From positions 45,616,591 to 45,680,590 of the forward strand of contig OZ022258.1 in NCBI GenBank assembly GCA_963978905.1: a DNA stretch of 64,000 bases, in the 5' to 3' direction. Source of the DNA: Trichostrongylus colubriformis (taxonomy: Eukaryota; Nematoda; Chromadorea; Rhabditida; Trichostrongylidae). The position numbers and the translations under genes are program-made. Below are positions 1 to 13,402 of this stretch, in pieces (within the stretch, counting starts at the first letter, position 1; every line of letters begins with the position of its first letter). The notes under the pieces are model-generated. The model did not search any database, was not told the origin of the DNA, and saw only the letters and a program-made list of their open reading frames with translations.

Positions 1-421
1 TGCATACGGCAGTGGTGACTGTCTCGTCTTGTAACAGCACCTCGCGGGAAAGCATTTCTTCCGCGTCCCAGAACCAGCACAGTCCCAAACGTGGATTGTT
101 CTACCGTGTCAATCTCGCCGTTGCTGAAGCTGTTGAACCAGCGACGCACGGCCTCGTAGCTCACACATCCCTAGTCCAATGCAGCGTTGATGAAGTGGCT
201 AGCTTCCGTCGCTTTGGTGTCGCAAGGCCATTCATAGTAGGTGACACCGCGTGTTGGGTGGGTATCGACAACGGGCATTGTAGCTCTCTCCACGGGATCT
301 GGTGGGGCAATATATATTTTTCTAGAAAGCTTAGGGAACGTTCTACCATATTCCTACACTTGCCTGATATTATAACACTTCTAAGGAAAATTATAGAATT
401 TTGAAAATTTTTGAGCAGCAA
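1..421 (-). pseudogene. mariner-family transposase, decayed 5' fragment
   Basis: Read on the minus strand, this is the N-terminal part of a mariner (IS630/Tc1/mariner) transposase, the DNA-binding half that recognises the terminal repeats. It aligns closely with the copy at the other end of the window (63471-63996), for example the shared block VSYE.(M/V)RRWF and the DNA match around positions 1-30. An in-frame TAG lies just before the GMCELRGRASLVQQ-like helix, and frameshifts follow. The catalytic domain lies beyond the window edge, and I find no terminal inverted repeat on the right side up to 530. It is a dead copy. Mariner identity is known family knowledge; subfamily is not determined. 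Confidence 0.75.
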
Positions 422-609
422 TTACTGGACAGTTTGGTATCTTTAATGAAGCTGTATGAGACCGGTTTCCCATCATTTCTGAAATAAGCATGACCTCAGT
501 ATTTTTTCTATACCTCACTTCTATTTTATAAATTATAAATATATATAAATACTTTATAAATTAGATAAAGGATCATTTGCCTTCGTAGGCTTGATGGGTA
601 GTGTAATGA

Positions 610-885
610 CGTAATTGGCGTTGATAGATCCCTTCCGTTGGATGCGCCGCGCATTCTAGTTCCATTCGAAATCATGGTGGCAGGTGAATGCAATTTGGCC
701 TCAATGAATTGCGGCTGCGAGCCGATGAACAAACCTGGCTTCTATCTTCTCAGACGAGTCTTGTACCAATTCATGTAGCCCGGTGGCAAGGGAGGCTTGT
801 GCGCGGGCGACTTTGGTGCAGGGTTTGATCTCCGTGCTATGAGCATGGGAGTGCGCGCCACCCGCCACTTTGCCACCCCCGCTCG
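610..885 (+). repeat. dispersed repeat family R1, copy A
   Basis: One of at least five copies of an approximately 280-bp interspersed repeat in this window (others at 1339-1415 partial, 9341-9590 minus, 54205-54470, 58655-58930). Shared landmarks in order: GATGCGCCGCGCATTCTAG, TTCCATTC.GAATCATGG, GGCAGGTGAATGC, CAGACGAGTCT, a GGGTTTGATC block resembling a degenerate pol III B box, and GGGAGTGCGCGCCACC. No conserved reading frame is evident between copies. It may be a SINE or a non-autonomous DNA element. Confidence 0.7.
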
Positions 886-1338
886 ATACTGTATACACTA
901 TTGCTTATTAATAGTAAGCAATAACTACACATTTCATGCACTCTGATTGCACGCCGCCCAAACAATGCTCTGAACCCCAGCTATCGAGGAAATCTATTAT
1001 ATCACTAACAGAACACCATTTTCAAGCTTCGAGAGCAGACGCTGTAGTGGGTGCAGGGGAAGGTCGAACATGTGATATTATGCAAGCTTATGCTAAGTGG
1101 AGCGCAGAGCCGCTGCACCACTCGGAGCCTGTCCAGACGAATTTGCATAAAAAGGAACACTATGCAATGAAAGCATTACAGATAAAACCTTACCTGACCA
1201 ACTTGTTAAATTCAGTTAGAATGAGCCGCACATTTGGCGACTATCCCAAAATGTCATATGAGATATGTGTTGTGCACTCTCGAAGCATTTTTAAGATTAA
1301 TTGTGAAAACAACCACTGCCTTATCCTTTTTAATAAAT

Positions 1339-1415
1339 TTAAAGGATAAAAAAGATAAAATTTTTGGCGCTAATCAATCCCTTGCAGGGATGTGCCGCAC
1401 ACTCTAGTTCCATTC
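1339..1415 (+). repeat. dispersed repeat R1, partial copy B
   Basis: Only the 5' part of the repeat is present: the AAGGATAAA...TTTTTGGCG.TAATCAAT lead-in, then the GATG.GCCGC.CA.TCTAG landmark and TTCCATTCCGAAT. The downstream landmarks are missing, so the copy is truncated. Confidence 0.6.
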
Positions 1416-3996
1416 CGAATATAACACACAATAAATAAATTTTCAAAATAAATTCCGTAATGAATAAATTTTTAATTGATAAATTTCCCTTTTTAATAAG
1501 TAAAAAACTGGAAATGCTGCACTCAGTGCATGGTTTAGCTATAGAGTCAGAAACAATTCCAGGTTTGGTAGGATACAGCAGTTCTATAATTTCTACAGTA
1601 GTTTTATGGCCACAATATTACTTGCAACACTAAGTCCGTTTACTCGTGAAATACTACGTCCACATGCTCCAAGAGGTGCAAATTTGGGATAGCGATGGGA
1701 TTTTTGCCTGGTTTTTCATCCCATATTTCTCGTCGCTAACAAAGCCGTCCAAAAGCGGATGGCAATGCGTTTTTGGCGGTGGACTGGCGTTGCGAATCCA
1801 TCTCGTTCCCGTGATCGAACAAAGCTTGTTCTAGCGTTTTTTAGCCCAGTCGGGATCGGTTATCGGATCGAGCGTTGGACAACGGGAGTTCGGGTTCCGA
1901 TGTGGCGCTTTCACTCGTATCCATTCATCCGCGTCGTCATCGTTATTCCATTGTCCTCTCTTTTGGCTCTCACCTTCCATTCACTTTCATCCCTAATGTG
2001 GACACTCTAAAATTCTAATCGCCGTTTTCACACTGTCCATTCTTGAGGTGTAATCAGGAGATATTCAAAGAAACGATTCTAATATTCTTCAAACATGTAC
2101 TGATATGGGACCTCTTTAGAGGGTGTGCTTGGGATCCATTTTACCAGTTTTTTACCTTCAATCAGACTGATACGAAAAAAGAGGATTGAAGGGAAAAACC
2201 CTCTCCTAGTTTTTCAAATTGGAGTCGAAAGCACGGTGTGACCCAAAGGTGAGGGTTCGGGTCGACCTTGCCGATAGGAGTCCTAAGAAATGAATAATTC
2301 CTTCATTCAGCATAGGTGGAACTGTGACAAATAGATATTCTATGACACATATAGTTTTTGGATCGAGTGCTGGGCACATCGATTCAACAGGATTTCAACT
2401 CTTCGAAATCGGTCACCTAAAGCTAAATTCATCTGGAGGGTTTCGAAACTTGTGAAGAGGATGTCCCTTGTTCATTTCCTAAATGTGTCAATATACCCAG
2501 TAGGTGAAAATAATTTCATTGTCGTTTGGGTCCTTTTCATTTTTTGAGTTATTTTTTACTTCTCCACTTTCAAATTTTACCCGAAAATACCTTGGGTTTC
2601 AGAAAATTATTTAGCTTTTTATATCATTGCCACACACTGAGAGATAATTGATATGGATTAAAGTTTGCAAATTTTTAGTTTTCAAATTCAAATAAATTGA
2701 AAATAATAGCTAGATAAATTTGTGTTCAACTCAGCGTAACATCGATAACTTCTTATGCACTTCACCCACACAAGTTCCTGGAAATCTCCATAAAAATTCA
2801 GGAAAATGCAGAAAGAATTGTCCTACAACTCAAAGTGAATCGAGCAGGAACCTCTTTTCATTATTTGCTTAAAAAGGCTGTTCCGCTGTTATGACTCTTC
2901 TTTAAAGAACTTTCTATAGCATTTGAAATGACGGACTATTACGTCTTTCCTAACTCCGCATCTTCAAGGCCTCTTTTGTCGCCTTGCTACTACTGTTATT
3001 GATCTCACATTTTTGATACCATGCACGCTTCCTGATTTTTGATAGCTGCTGATTGTTGAATGCAAGGAATTCGATTTGGAATCCCATCCGAGAAAAATCT
3101 TTTTGCCCAAAGCTCAGCATGCTTGTAAGATCTGTATATGGTGCTACTAATGCTTTTCTGGATTTTTTCTTTAGATCTTAAAAACTCCTCAAAACTGTGT
3201 TTTTCTTGTCTGTGTTGACTTTTTACTCAAATTACTTCACTTTTCAGTGCTAGAATTGATTAGTCACTGCGTCGTGATCACTTTTGCCTTATTAGCCGAT
3301 TTGTTCACTTAATATCGGATCAAACGTCGAGTTCCATACTTGTACTCTAACTAGACCTGAACCTTTGTTTCGTACTTACAAGCGACCGCCTAATATCATC
3401 TGATCGGGCTGACTTGATGAATCTTCATTGGTGGTCTCCATCTGCTTCTCTTGTATTTACACGGTACTCGAAAGAGCGCTGCGTTGTCCAATCGCATTTC
3501 CAAGATTGGTAAATTGGCCGCTTGGTAAAAACCGCGCGCGGCTAACTTCGTAGGCGTGGCATCACGTCTTCAGCTTCTTTCGGCTTTTGTCTCCTTGTGC
3601 AATAATTTTTCTTTTGGAGAATAAGAATAACTGGTTATGGGATGGAACGGTATTGTATTACCTTATGCGGGTTATGTACGCTCACGGCAGGACCCGTGCG
3701 CTGATGTATGCCTTATCTACAGCACATTCGATTAATTTTCTAGGCATTGAAGGCTACTGAACAGGTAGGTCCCTGTTGTGCAAAGGCATCAAAAACATTT
3801 ACTGACGTCACGAGAGAAGCTTTTCTGATGGTTCGTTGTCTGTGGGGGCAGGTGTGTAATTGCTGATGATTTCCTGACGACGCAAAAGCAACGCGATTGT
3901 CTTCTTCTGTGTTGCATGCGGAAGTTGACAGGTTGGTTTTCGACGAGAATCGTGTTGGTGTATGGTTTGGCGCTCGTTGACGTCGCTTAGGCGCTA

Positions 3997-4056
3997 AAGG
4001 TCTCGACGACAACGACTACAACGACGACTACGACAACGGCGACGACGTCACGACGA
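3997..4056. repeat. trinucleotide-like simple repeat (GAC/ACG)
   Basis: Imperfect run of GAC, AAC and ACG triplets on the plus strand. It is low-complexity sequence, and I see no coding context around it. Confidence 0.6.
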
Positions 4057-5108
4057 CGAATTCCAGTTTACCTACCGTGCACCGCACCATTACCGCCGCT
4101 GACCTTACGTAAATTCTGTTACACAAAACAGGTTTTCTAGCGCGTATTATACGCTTTTTTCGCGTTTCCATTGTACCAATCGAGAATGTTGCGCTACCAT
4201 GCGATCACATGCTAGTCTTGTTGCTTTTGGAAGTTCTAATGACGAAAATATCAAGAAAATTCACGCCCTGTTTTTGAACTAGTGCCGCACCATCTTAGGA
4301 CACGAGTATTAATAATAAGCTGACCAAAGATGGAATGCTCTAAGTGAACAAGGGAATTTGCAGGATTCGTGATAATCATATAAATTCGGGATACTCTTGC
4401 CGCCTGTCATTTGTTGACTCGCTCTAAGGTGGGATGGAACAAGTCCAAGCTGAAACTGATGGAAATGTAGCAGAAGAATGTCAGATAAACTTTTGTACAT
4501 GAGCATCAACCCTGTTTTGTCCACACGCCAGATATGTACATATCCCCGATCCTGTCATAACGATGATGAAGTTGAGCAAGGGTTGTGTCGTGAACCCCAG
4601 TTCGCGATGACTCAACTGAACGCCCTCTCGAGGGATATAAATAAGAGGCGGAGCCGGAAATCGGCATTATTGTTGTCATCGTTGTGTCCCGGCTCGCCGA
4701 GGGAAAAGCTGACAGGGAGTGCCTCTCCGAGATCAGATGGAAAGCGACCCCATTGGGTCGCATAACAATATCTACAGTAAGGCGGGGGTAGATGAGACGA
4801 TGTGGAGCCCTTGGCTCCTCATCGGCGGACCCACTAGTGGGAGCAGCTCAGAGGAATGGAAAGGAATGGGAAATTGAGGAAACATAGAAACGGTGCCCCT
4901 ATACATAGGACTGTTTTATGGTCATAGCAATTGTAGGTTTATTGTGTACTGTACTCATGATGTGAAGGTAGATATGGTAATAAACTTGGTATAGTAAGAG
5001 TTTGGCAGATGTACGAACCACCAAAATCTCTTTGAGACCGTGATGCAGTCTCAAAAGGTTGAAACAAGTTTGAGGGAGACTTTCTAGGTGATATAAACCA
5101 ATTATAAG

Positions 5109-5194
5109 AAAGAACGAGTACTAAGCTATGTTTATATTTAGTGATTAACAACATGTAGTACATAAATATAAACATAGTTCAGTACTTGTTCTTT
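5109..5194. mobile_element. short palindromic element (hairpin MITE)
   Basis: Two 32-nt arms, 5109-5140 and 5163-5194, are near-perfect inverted copies (AAAGAACGAGTACTAAGC in the left arm, its complement with small changes in the right) around a 22-nt loop. The symmetry points to a foldback or short MITE, or to a cruciform-forming sequence. No target duplication is evident. Confidence 0.55.
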
Positions 5195-8100
5195 TTTTTA
5201 TAACTGGCTTGTACTCAGTTTAACTGATTAACAAAAAAAGTATATAAATATAAAAGTACCGCATAGCCCTACTTCCTTTCCTTTACTGATGAGCACAGAA
5301 GAAGGTTATCCTCAAGTTTATCCTCTGTTCAAGGGCACGTGGGAAACGGAGGTTGAATTAGTTCTTTGCTTCTTCCTACTGAATCTTTTTAAACATGGTT
5401 TTTTGTTTATGATTGTTTTTTTATTCCCAGAGTCCTTTAATCGTTGATTTTGATTATGCTTCGAAACCTTTTACTTAAAAACAGCAGTACAGGCAATGCG
5501 TGTCCTGTGTTCAAGGGCTCCAGTTATATGGAGAAGAAGCAAAATGTGAATTATGTGGAAGTGCATGGCGCATACCGGAAAGGTTCAGTATCTATTTCAT
5601 AAGCGACATTGTCTCTTGACTTGCTCTCCCTCTAATTTTGAGTAATTTATCTTGTACACGAGTGGCTTTCTTTAAAGTAATCTTCTACTGCTATTACGTA
5701 ACAATCACATAAGTATACAGCAACTATTACGAGTTTTAATACCGTCACGATTCTGTATAAAAGCCGTCTGCAGCACATCTGAAGCAATCAACCAATAGTG
5801 GATAATTTATCATTAAGTCTCCAATATTGACCTATCCATCAAAAGTTGCATGATGGTGGAGGTAGATCCCTCCTGAATTAGCCTTTTCCCATTTCTTCCA
5901 ACGAATTTTCAGCGGTTGGTCCCTGTGATTATTGGTTCAACTTACAAAGGCTCATCGGCAAACGTTTGGGCGCGAACGGTGATCTCGCCAAAGAGGGAGG
6001 AGGGATCCGGTCTTTACCATGCCATTCCCACAATGATCTTTGACTAGCGCTCGAATTTCCAATCGAGTAGTAACAGTTTTTCCAATCAGCCTTTACCTAC
6101 ACGTTTGAATCGATCCATCGCCTGTGTGTGTGTGAATCGAACGTTCAACGCGTTCAACGGCCAAAACCAGTGGTTGTGAGGTGACGAGGGTTGGGGCACT
6201 GCAGTGGCTTGATGGTGATGGCATTGTAGAAACACGATTTTCGAGGTCACGACGACACCAAGGGGCGGCCGATGGTGGAGAAAAACTCGCAAGCGCTCGC
6301 GAACAAAACTCTACGATCTGACAGTAAAACCATTCTTTTTGGTTTGAACAAAGAAAGGCGACCTACAAGGCTATCCCTCACACACGCTTGACACTTCCTT
6401 GCAACAACTTTCAGGGTAGACAAAGCCTCACAGAATCTTTCTATTTACAAATAAGCATAGAAAATGTTGCACAACTGCATAGCAGCATTAACTTTCACGG
6501 CCAACTTCAGCGTTCACTTGGGAAATACCTTCGTGGTAATGAATCTGACTGAATAGGTGGTTCTAACCCAACCGATCGATGTCTAAAACTTCTTAATAGC
6601 AGAGATTATCTTTTATGACAATAAACTGAATTTCAAGAGGCGTTTTTCTGCTCGGAATATGTATTTAGCCGTCGCTTGAGACCCATGCCTCCTTTTTCGA
6701 CACTCGCAAAAAAAAACTATAAATTATTGCAGAACTTTGAAATGATTCACTATTGATAAATATGAAGTTCAAAAACAGCTATCACAAGAGGAATCACAAT
6801 GACAAAGAAAGCGTCTAGTTGGGAATTTCTGAAATTAAGAAAGGAGCATTGTTCAACAATCAGGAATGCGCTATGCACTTTGACAACTTTAATCTTAAAA
6901 TGCTTGCAGTGCTTAACAAGGGTATCTGTTTGCTGCAGCGATTCTGACTTTTTCAGATTTAATATTTCATTTCATTATTCAATTCTAATGAGGAGTGACC
7001 GTTGTCGATCCTTCCCATTCTACTTCGCTGCTTTGAATATTGGTCGATTTCGTGAACATTCCTGTTAAGGAATCCAGTGAGGGCATCTTACTACAAATTG
7101 ATAGATAAGCAACTGCTCACTTTGATGGGATGAAAAGGTTTAGAATTATTTCATTGATTGAAGAATAATAATTCCCGAAATAGCCACTAGTGGGAGCTCA
7201 ACGATAGCAAACCAATCCCAGCTTTTGAACTTTGATACGTCTTCTATGAACCTCAGATTTATTTACCATTTCTAACTCTACCATGTATAAATGAAAAGCT
7301 TTTATGTTTCCCTTACAGTAATCCTTCATTTTTTTTGCAGTGGAGTAGATTATTTAATCTTTCGTAAAAAACCTTCTTTTCCATTTCACTGGAAGAACTG
7401 ATCTGATAAAAAAATTCATTCAAAATCAGACACAAGTGATGTAAAACTAAAATCTTCGAGGAAATTCTTTTTTATAATTTTCATTTTCATCCATACTGTT
7501 TTAATTCTTTCACTGATACACTCGTGATATTGCGATGGTAGATATGCGCGATGAGTGTTTCGTGTGTGTTTCCCGCCCGCGCAAAATATCAGTGACAGGG
7601 GTTAATCCTACCACTATGTAAATGGTAACCAGTTATCTACGCGATTGCATAACAGACTCGAGAACTGGATTGCACGCTCAAACGCAACAGCTCCACCACC
7701 AACACTGCCATCACTCCCGCGCCATCACGCACTCACCTCGGCGGCTTTCATTACCATTTGACAACTGAGCGGTGAGCTTAAGCCTCACAGATAGGTTTGA
7801 TCCTTCTCAGTCTTCAATTTTTTTTTGATTTTTGAGTCTAGATCAACAAGATCGGGGCAGTGGTTCGGTAGGTTACGTACAAAGTTCCTCAAACTTGATG
7901 TGCTAAAGGGCATTGAGTGATTTTTGATAATTTTACTTGATAATTTTTCTATATAGAATGACTCGAATGAAACCAAATACGTAGATTGTAACTACAACAC
8001 GTAGATTTAATTAATTATGCCTTAATTGACTAATGAAACTTCAGGTTAATGTGGGTGGAGGGAGGCTAAGGATGATGCCGTTCATGTATTTTGTGCCATT

Positions 8101-9340
8101 GCACCACGCACGGCTAACAGAACGCAAAAGACCAGTTACGGCTTTATTTTCGAAACATACACTAGCAACGAGCTTTTTTTTTCATAATAAGGGAAGGATT
8201 GTGAATTTCGTCCTACGCCGTATTGAGTATCACCTCGAACCCACATTGACCAAATCTTATCCTTTCACTTATTTCATGCTTAGTATTTTTACTTCTACTG
8301 GTACTTGCACTTATTTAGTAAGTATTAGTAGAAATAAATTAATACTAGCATGAAAATCTTACGGTAATATCCTAAATGAATTCCGTACCATCTAAAATTA
8401 TAATGTAACTTGTAGCTACAGTAACTACAAGAAATTTGGATTTATACGCTCTTTGTCTGTCGCCTTGAGTCTTTTTTCCTTCCCACTCTCCGTGACTTCA
8501 TAGTATGAAGTCCGTGGAGGAGGACATCTTACGGAAGCTGAGCATTGCCATCCCAAACTGTCACTACCTTTTGACCAATTTTGAATAAAAGGTTGATTAT
8601 TGAACACCTCAAGTGTAAATAATTCAGCAGCGTCAATCAAATGCACTCACACTCTTATCATCTTCCCGTTTTATGTCTATTGCGATTAGCTAAACTATAA
8701 AATTGGTGCGCTTGTATGTAGATTTCTGGAAAACTAGTGCAATCCAAAAGGCTTGACGACATTCTGTGAATTAGAATGTAATAAGTCCTATAGGGACTAT
8801 TACCTAAATAATTACTAATATTACTTAATTTACCTAAATATATGAAGTTTTTGTATTACTAACAGATACTAAATATTTAGTTATTGTTCGAATGATTATC
8901 GTGCAGCTCACAGATGTTCTGTAACTTGCAGTTACTACAACAATTATAAATTTTTGAGCCTTGACTCTTCAACTACCTTTGGCCCTGGGGGACGAAACCT
9001 GTTCTGACAAACTTACGTTCCAATCCATCTTACCACCCGGGGCTGCTACGAGGCCGTAGCAACTTTCTTGGCTTACCTGAGAGTTATTATCCTCGATTGA
9101 AACAGCTTCTTGGAACGTTGTAAACGGATTTTGAGAATTTTAAATGAATCGGTGACTATTTGCTATAATTGAAAGCTTATTCAGATTTTTACAATTGTGA
9201 ACTGAAAAAGACTCATCCATCTACCCCCAGTACTCTGTTCCGTTCAAAAAGAATAGCAGATTTGAAGGAAAAGTTTGCAGTGCATCTATAGTATGAATAG
9301 TTAATTATGCCAGTGTTATTTAAGGTCCATTAAAGGTGGG

Positions 9341-9590
9341 ACAATGCAATGACAGGTGACACTCACTCCCACTCCCATGGTGCGGGGATCAAATCCCGTA
9401 TCAACTACCGCCCAGGTCAACTAAGCCTTCTACTCCTGCAGGGTAGGTGAATTGGTATCGGGCTTGTTTGGGAGAATAAAAGCGTTGATTTGTGCATCAT
9501 GGGGCCCCCATAAAGCATTGTATGGGACAAATCGCATTCACCTGCCACCACAAATCTGAATGGAACTATAATGCACAGCGCATCCTAGCA
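9341..9590 (-). repeat. dispersed repeat R1, copy C (inverted)
   Basis: Reverse-complement copy of the repeat at 610-885. It starts (plus strand) with the complement of the GGGAGTG...CACC end and runs through a GATCAAATCCCG block to the complement of the TTCCATTC.GAATC landmark. Confidence 0.7.
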
Positions 9591-12470
9591 TAAGGACGAT
9601 TACGCCAAAAATCTCATTCTTTTACTATATATAACCTTTGTCAGCTATCTGAAATTCGAAGGAATGCCGTACGGCAACATGTGGATACATACACACATAT
9701 AAATACAGTTTGGTATGCAAAATTCGAAATGTTTGAGCCTCAAAAAGCATTGCTTCACTGCAAATGCAGAGCTCAGTGCTCAAAAATAAGCTCATCTTGT
9801 TTTTTGCACTATTGCTTCTTGAAGGAACAAACCTTTTGTGAGCAAAAAAGATACCGAAAGATCCGATTTTCGTGGGCCAGTCCAACACACATACCCTTAG
9901 AACTTAGTGTTACTTGTTATCTCCCTACCACGTGCTACTGTGAGAATACTAGGTCCTAGTGGCACCATTAGAGGTGAAGAGAAAGTGAGAACAGAAGGGA
10001 CATGTCCTTTGTTAACGAACCACTAGTTCAGAAAAGCTTCTTTGTGGTGAAACTCGCGTACAAAAAAAACACGCCTCGGCATCTTTATTGCGATTTCGCT
10101 GCGCTACGCTTGACGCCGTCTCACACCCGCGGGCGAATTGCTGCGAGGGCGGGGTGACGTTCGCGACTGCTTGGTTGCATCTACTTCAGCGGCTAGTGAT
10201 GCCAAGAGGAACATTACATTTCAGTTTCACAATCATTCCACTATCGGCCACAATTACTCCTACTGCTGTCTTCGAACTGGCACGAACTCAGCATGTAACT
10301 GGCAGCCAGATGCGTCCACGACGTTAGTCGAATGCGTAGCTCGTCCCGTAGAGTTTGGTCGACATATTCATTTCTTCTTCTCTATTTTCTCAAGGAGTAT
10401 ATGGGTGAACGGAAGACCTAAAAAAGTTTCCGGTTGCCAACAACCGGTGGATCAGATCGGGACCTGTTCTAGAGGGGTTACGACTATTCTTAAACTCCCC
10501 AAACTCCCCGTCTCAATGGAATCTCCACTGTTTACAGTTCGAATTTTTGTTGGCAAAAGTCATGTCTGACTTCCGGAAGTCTTTCATGAAATCAATCACG
10601 ATTTCCAATGCTCTACCATCGCAGCTCTAATGATCACTGCTAAGCTGATGATGCTTTTGCTGCACACATGCAGCTGCTATAGCCATACCCACCCACTATA
10701 TGGAGGGTCTTGAATATTCAATTTTGTGAATGATTTCGCCCCGTCGTTGCCTAACACATAATGCTGTTTTATTACCATGCAAATTACCATCGTCTTTCGC
10801 ATGTTGGCACATTTTTTCGGCCTTTCGTACGTCAAAACCACCGACCGCCAACGATATTACAATTCTGCATGACGGACCCGACTACTGTAGAGTTTTAACG
10901 GTAAGAGTCAGGGTTTTCGAAGTGAGGAAGAGAAAAACTTTGAAAAACATACCTCTTCACTCTAGCGACTTTTTCTTCCGTTCCCTCAGATTTTACTCTG
11001 TTCACCACTTTTTTTTGTAACCGAGTTCTATCCAGAATCCTTAGCATAAAAAATAATCAACAAATTACCTGGTATCCAACGTTTTGAAAAACAGATTCAA
11101 GTTTAAATATCTCCATAACTAGCAACACTGTGCCTACAGATCTCCAAAACAGTGCTGTGCGGGAATTTTCATCTTACGAGCGCTCAAGGAATGTCCTGTC
11201 AAATCTGCTTATCTGTGGGCAATCTTATACCAGTATTCCGTTCTTGAAGCATCATGGAGTATTTTGCGTTGATCAATCCCCTTGGGTTGCGCCACACACC
11301 TTCCGTCAAAGTGGTAGCGTAATAGCATTAAAATGCTACTCGTCCCTTGCACGACCGAAGCAAAAGTCAGTGTTTCTGTCTCCCGGGGAGTCTGGCACCA
11401 GTCTTTTGGTTTCCGGAAGTATTAAAGATCTAGTTAGTTTGGGCGCGTTGCTTCAAGGTTCGATTCCTGGTCATGCCTGCAGGAGCGGCGCCACATGCCA
11501 CCAAGCCACTTCCAACCCCAAACTTTTATGGAATACTAGTACCTCTATGAAGATCTTATAAGGAATCTGACGATAAATGCAGCGATAAGGCTTGAAGGAT
11601 GTAGTCTGAAAAAAAACATAGATAGGTCACTTTTACTGTAGGTCAAAGGGTTATATCTCGAAAAATTTCCCAATATTTAGCTCAAACCTACTGAATTAAC
11701 CAATCGATGATCTCAGTCGATTCCCATCGATCGAAATCGATCTGCTCCAGGGCAGTTCTCGTTTGCCATTTTTGACTCTCGTGAGAACCATCTTGGTGCT
11801 CAGAAAAGGGCAAGGACTGCATAGGAATCTTGTAAATGAACAGCGCTCAATTGTAAGATGACATACAATGTAATTAAGTGAACTACCGACTGAATTATTT
11901 AAAATATTCACTGAAACATAAAATTTAGAAAAATCTGTTCGATGGTTTTTGTAACAAATGCTGGCTGATTCTGAACCCACCTTCCCTCCATCTTTACAAA
12001 TTTGCAACATCAAAAGCTTTCTTTTCGAGAAAAACACCTGTTCTCTTCTCAGTGTGATTCTGACCCCCTCTCCCTTCACCTTTACAAATTTGTAATCATA
12101 GAGAGCTTTTATTTGTAGAAACATACCCGTTCTCTTCTTAAAGTTATGCTATAGGAAGTGTGTCATTGAACTCCAAGAGGCCAGGCCGTTTTTCTGGCAG
12201 CTCACACTGCCACGAACATCGTATGGCTTTTTAGGGTTCGTGCGACAAAACGAAACGAATAGACGCCTCGGCCCTTCTTTTCCTAAATTGGGTAAAGGTT
12301 TCTCAATTTGGTAAAGTGGTCAGACCTGAGCTTTTGCGAATTTTTCGTTCTATATTTCCTAGTGTAACCCCGAACTGAGTTAGTGATCTAGAAATTCAGT
12401 CTCGAAGTCGTTTCTTCAGAGTAGTTGACTCGTCTCTTTGCTTTTCACATCTCACATAGTGTACCTTTTA
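9591..12470. other. intergenic DNA, no recognisable gene
   Basis: Open frames of about 90-143 codons occur (for example 10138-10569 plus, 11130-11561 plus, 11696-12124 minus), but none resembles a family I know or is bordered by convincing splice sites. The last overlaps a tandem duplication (11968-12140) that explains its length. Confidence 0.45.
11968..12140. repeat. approximately 88-bp tandem duplication
   Basis: Two adjacent related units share TTTACAAATTTG, AGCTTT..TTT and CCTGTTCTCTTCT landmarks in the same order. Divergence between them indicates an old local duplication. Confidence 0.6.
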
Positions 12471-13402
12471 GCAGTGCGAGAGAGGAGAGATAGAAAATGA
12501 GAACCAGTTAGAGGCTGCTGCCGGCTGCCGACGACGGTTGCGATCCTACACGTCTCTCAAATAAAATAACGGAAGAACCAGCCCACTCTCGTCGTACTAT
12601 GGCATCGCTTTCACGTCGGCATCTGCAACCCGATCACCGCGGATCGTGAGGAGGACGAGGTTACTCCCGAGCTAATCCCTGCCTGATGGTTTTGACGAAT
12701 TCTCCCTGGATCTCATACAATCTCAGCCAACCCCATCCATCCTGTTCCTGACACCTCGTGCTCCTTGTAGAGGTGAGCTACAACAGCTCGTGTATCCCCG
12801 GCGGTGCAATCGTGGCGTGAGTTGCGTGACTCGATTGCTCTTGCGCGCAAACCGGTTTTAACTGGCGGTTGTCGTACATCGCACCAGGCACCGGCCGAGT
12901 CTGACCTCACGTCTGAATACGCGGCGCACGCATTTTTGCGACCAATGCGCATTTTTCTACGACGACGGCGACGACGAGGAGACTCTTTTTGTCGTGGCGA
13001 GTCGTCTCGCCCAACGACCCCATCAACAACCCTTTGGAGAACGCTCCTGTGGTCATGGCTAGCCGAGGTGCGGAAGAAATTATTGCTGAGGATCGGAGGC
13101 CGCACCTGGGAATACATATCTCCACTCGTATGTCAGCATCCAAGGCGTACAGCCATGAATTTGTTCTGTGAACAACCCGGTTGGGGTCTAGACGACCTGG
13201 AGGGTATGTCCGGTTGCTCGACCTATACCGATGGTCTCTGTACAAGCAAGAAGTTATAGCGAGCTATGAGCGGATGCCGACAGAGGCTTCAAGCCGTCGG
13301 TCGGTGAGGGTCAACAGAAACGAGTCGTCAGTCACCTTGAAAGAGGTCATTCCCCTCTCAGAGTGCGCCGACCGAATGCTAATTCGTCAACGAGAAGTTT
13401 GA
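12471..13402 (+). other. GC-rich segment with coding-like composition, unassigned
   Basis: This stretch is clearly richer in GC than its surroundings. It contains frames with protein-like composition, for example DGFDEFSLDLIQ near 12690, MASRGAEEIIAEDRRPH near 13054 and GYVRLLDLYRWSLYKQ near 13204. They lie in different frames, are separated by stops, and I could not join them with convincing splice sites or match them to a family. It could be exons of an unrecognised gene, a decayed gene, or a GC-rich promoter region. Confidence 0.2.

Larger units (their letters stand above)
422..9340. other. repeat-bearing intergenic DNA, no recognisable gene
   Basis: About 9 kb of AT-rich sequence in which short open frames on both strands show no splice-compatible, family-like protein. 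It holds two copies of a dispersed repeat (about 610-885 and 1339-1415), a (GAC/ACG)-type simple repeat near 3997-4056 and a palindromic element at 5109-5194. Two short related segments (about 8404-8438 and 8922-8955) share GTAACTTG.AG.TAC. A TATAAATA string occurs near 4637 ahead of a GC-richer stretch (4650-4860), but nothing else identifies a promoter or LTR. Confidence 0.5.

Noticed and set aside
4620..4870. TATAAATA followed by a GC-richer block, considered as a solo LTR
   Set aside because: No second LTR, no TG...CA ends with target duplication, no primer binding site.
11385..11490. GGTTCGATTCC at about 11457 suggested a tRNA gene
   Set aside because: No A box at the right distance, T-stem has a mismatch, and no acceptor pairing with the upstream sequence.
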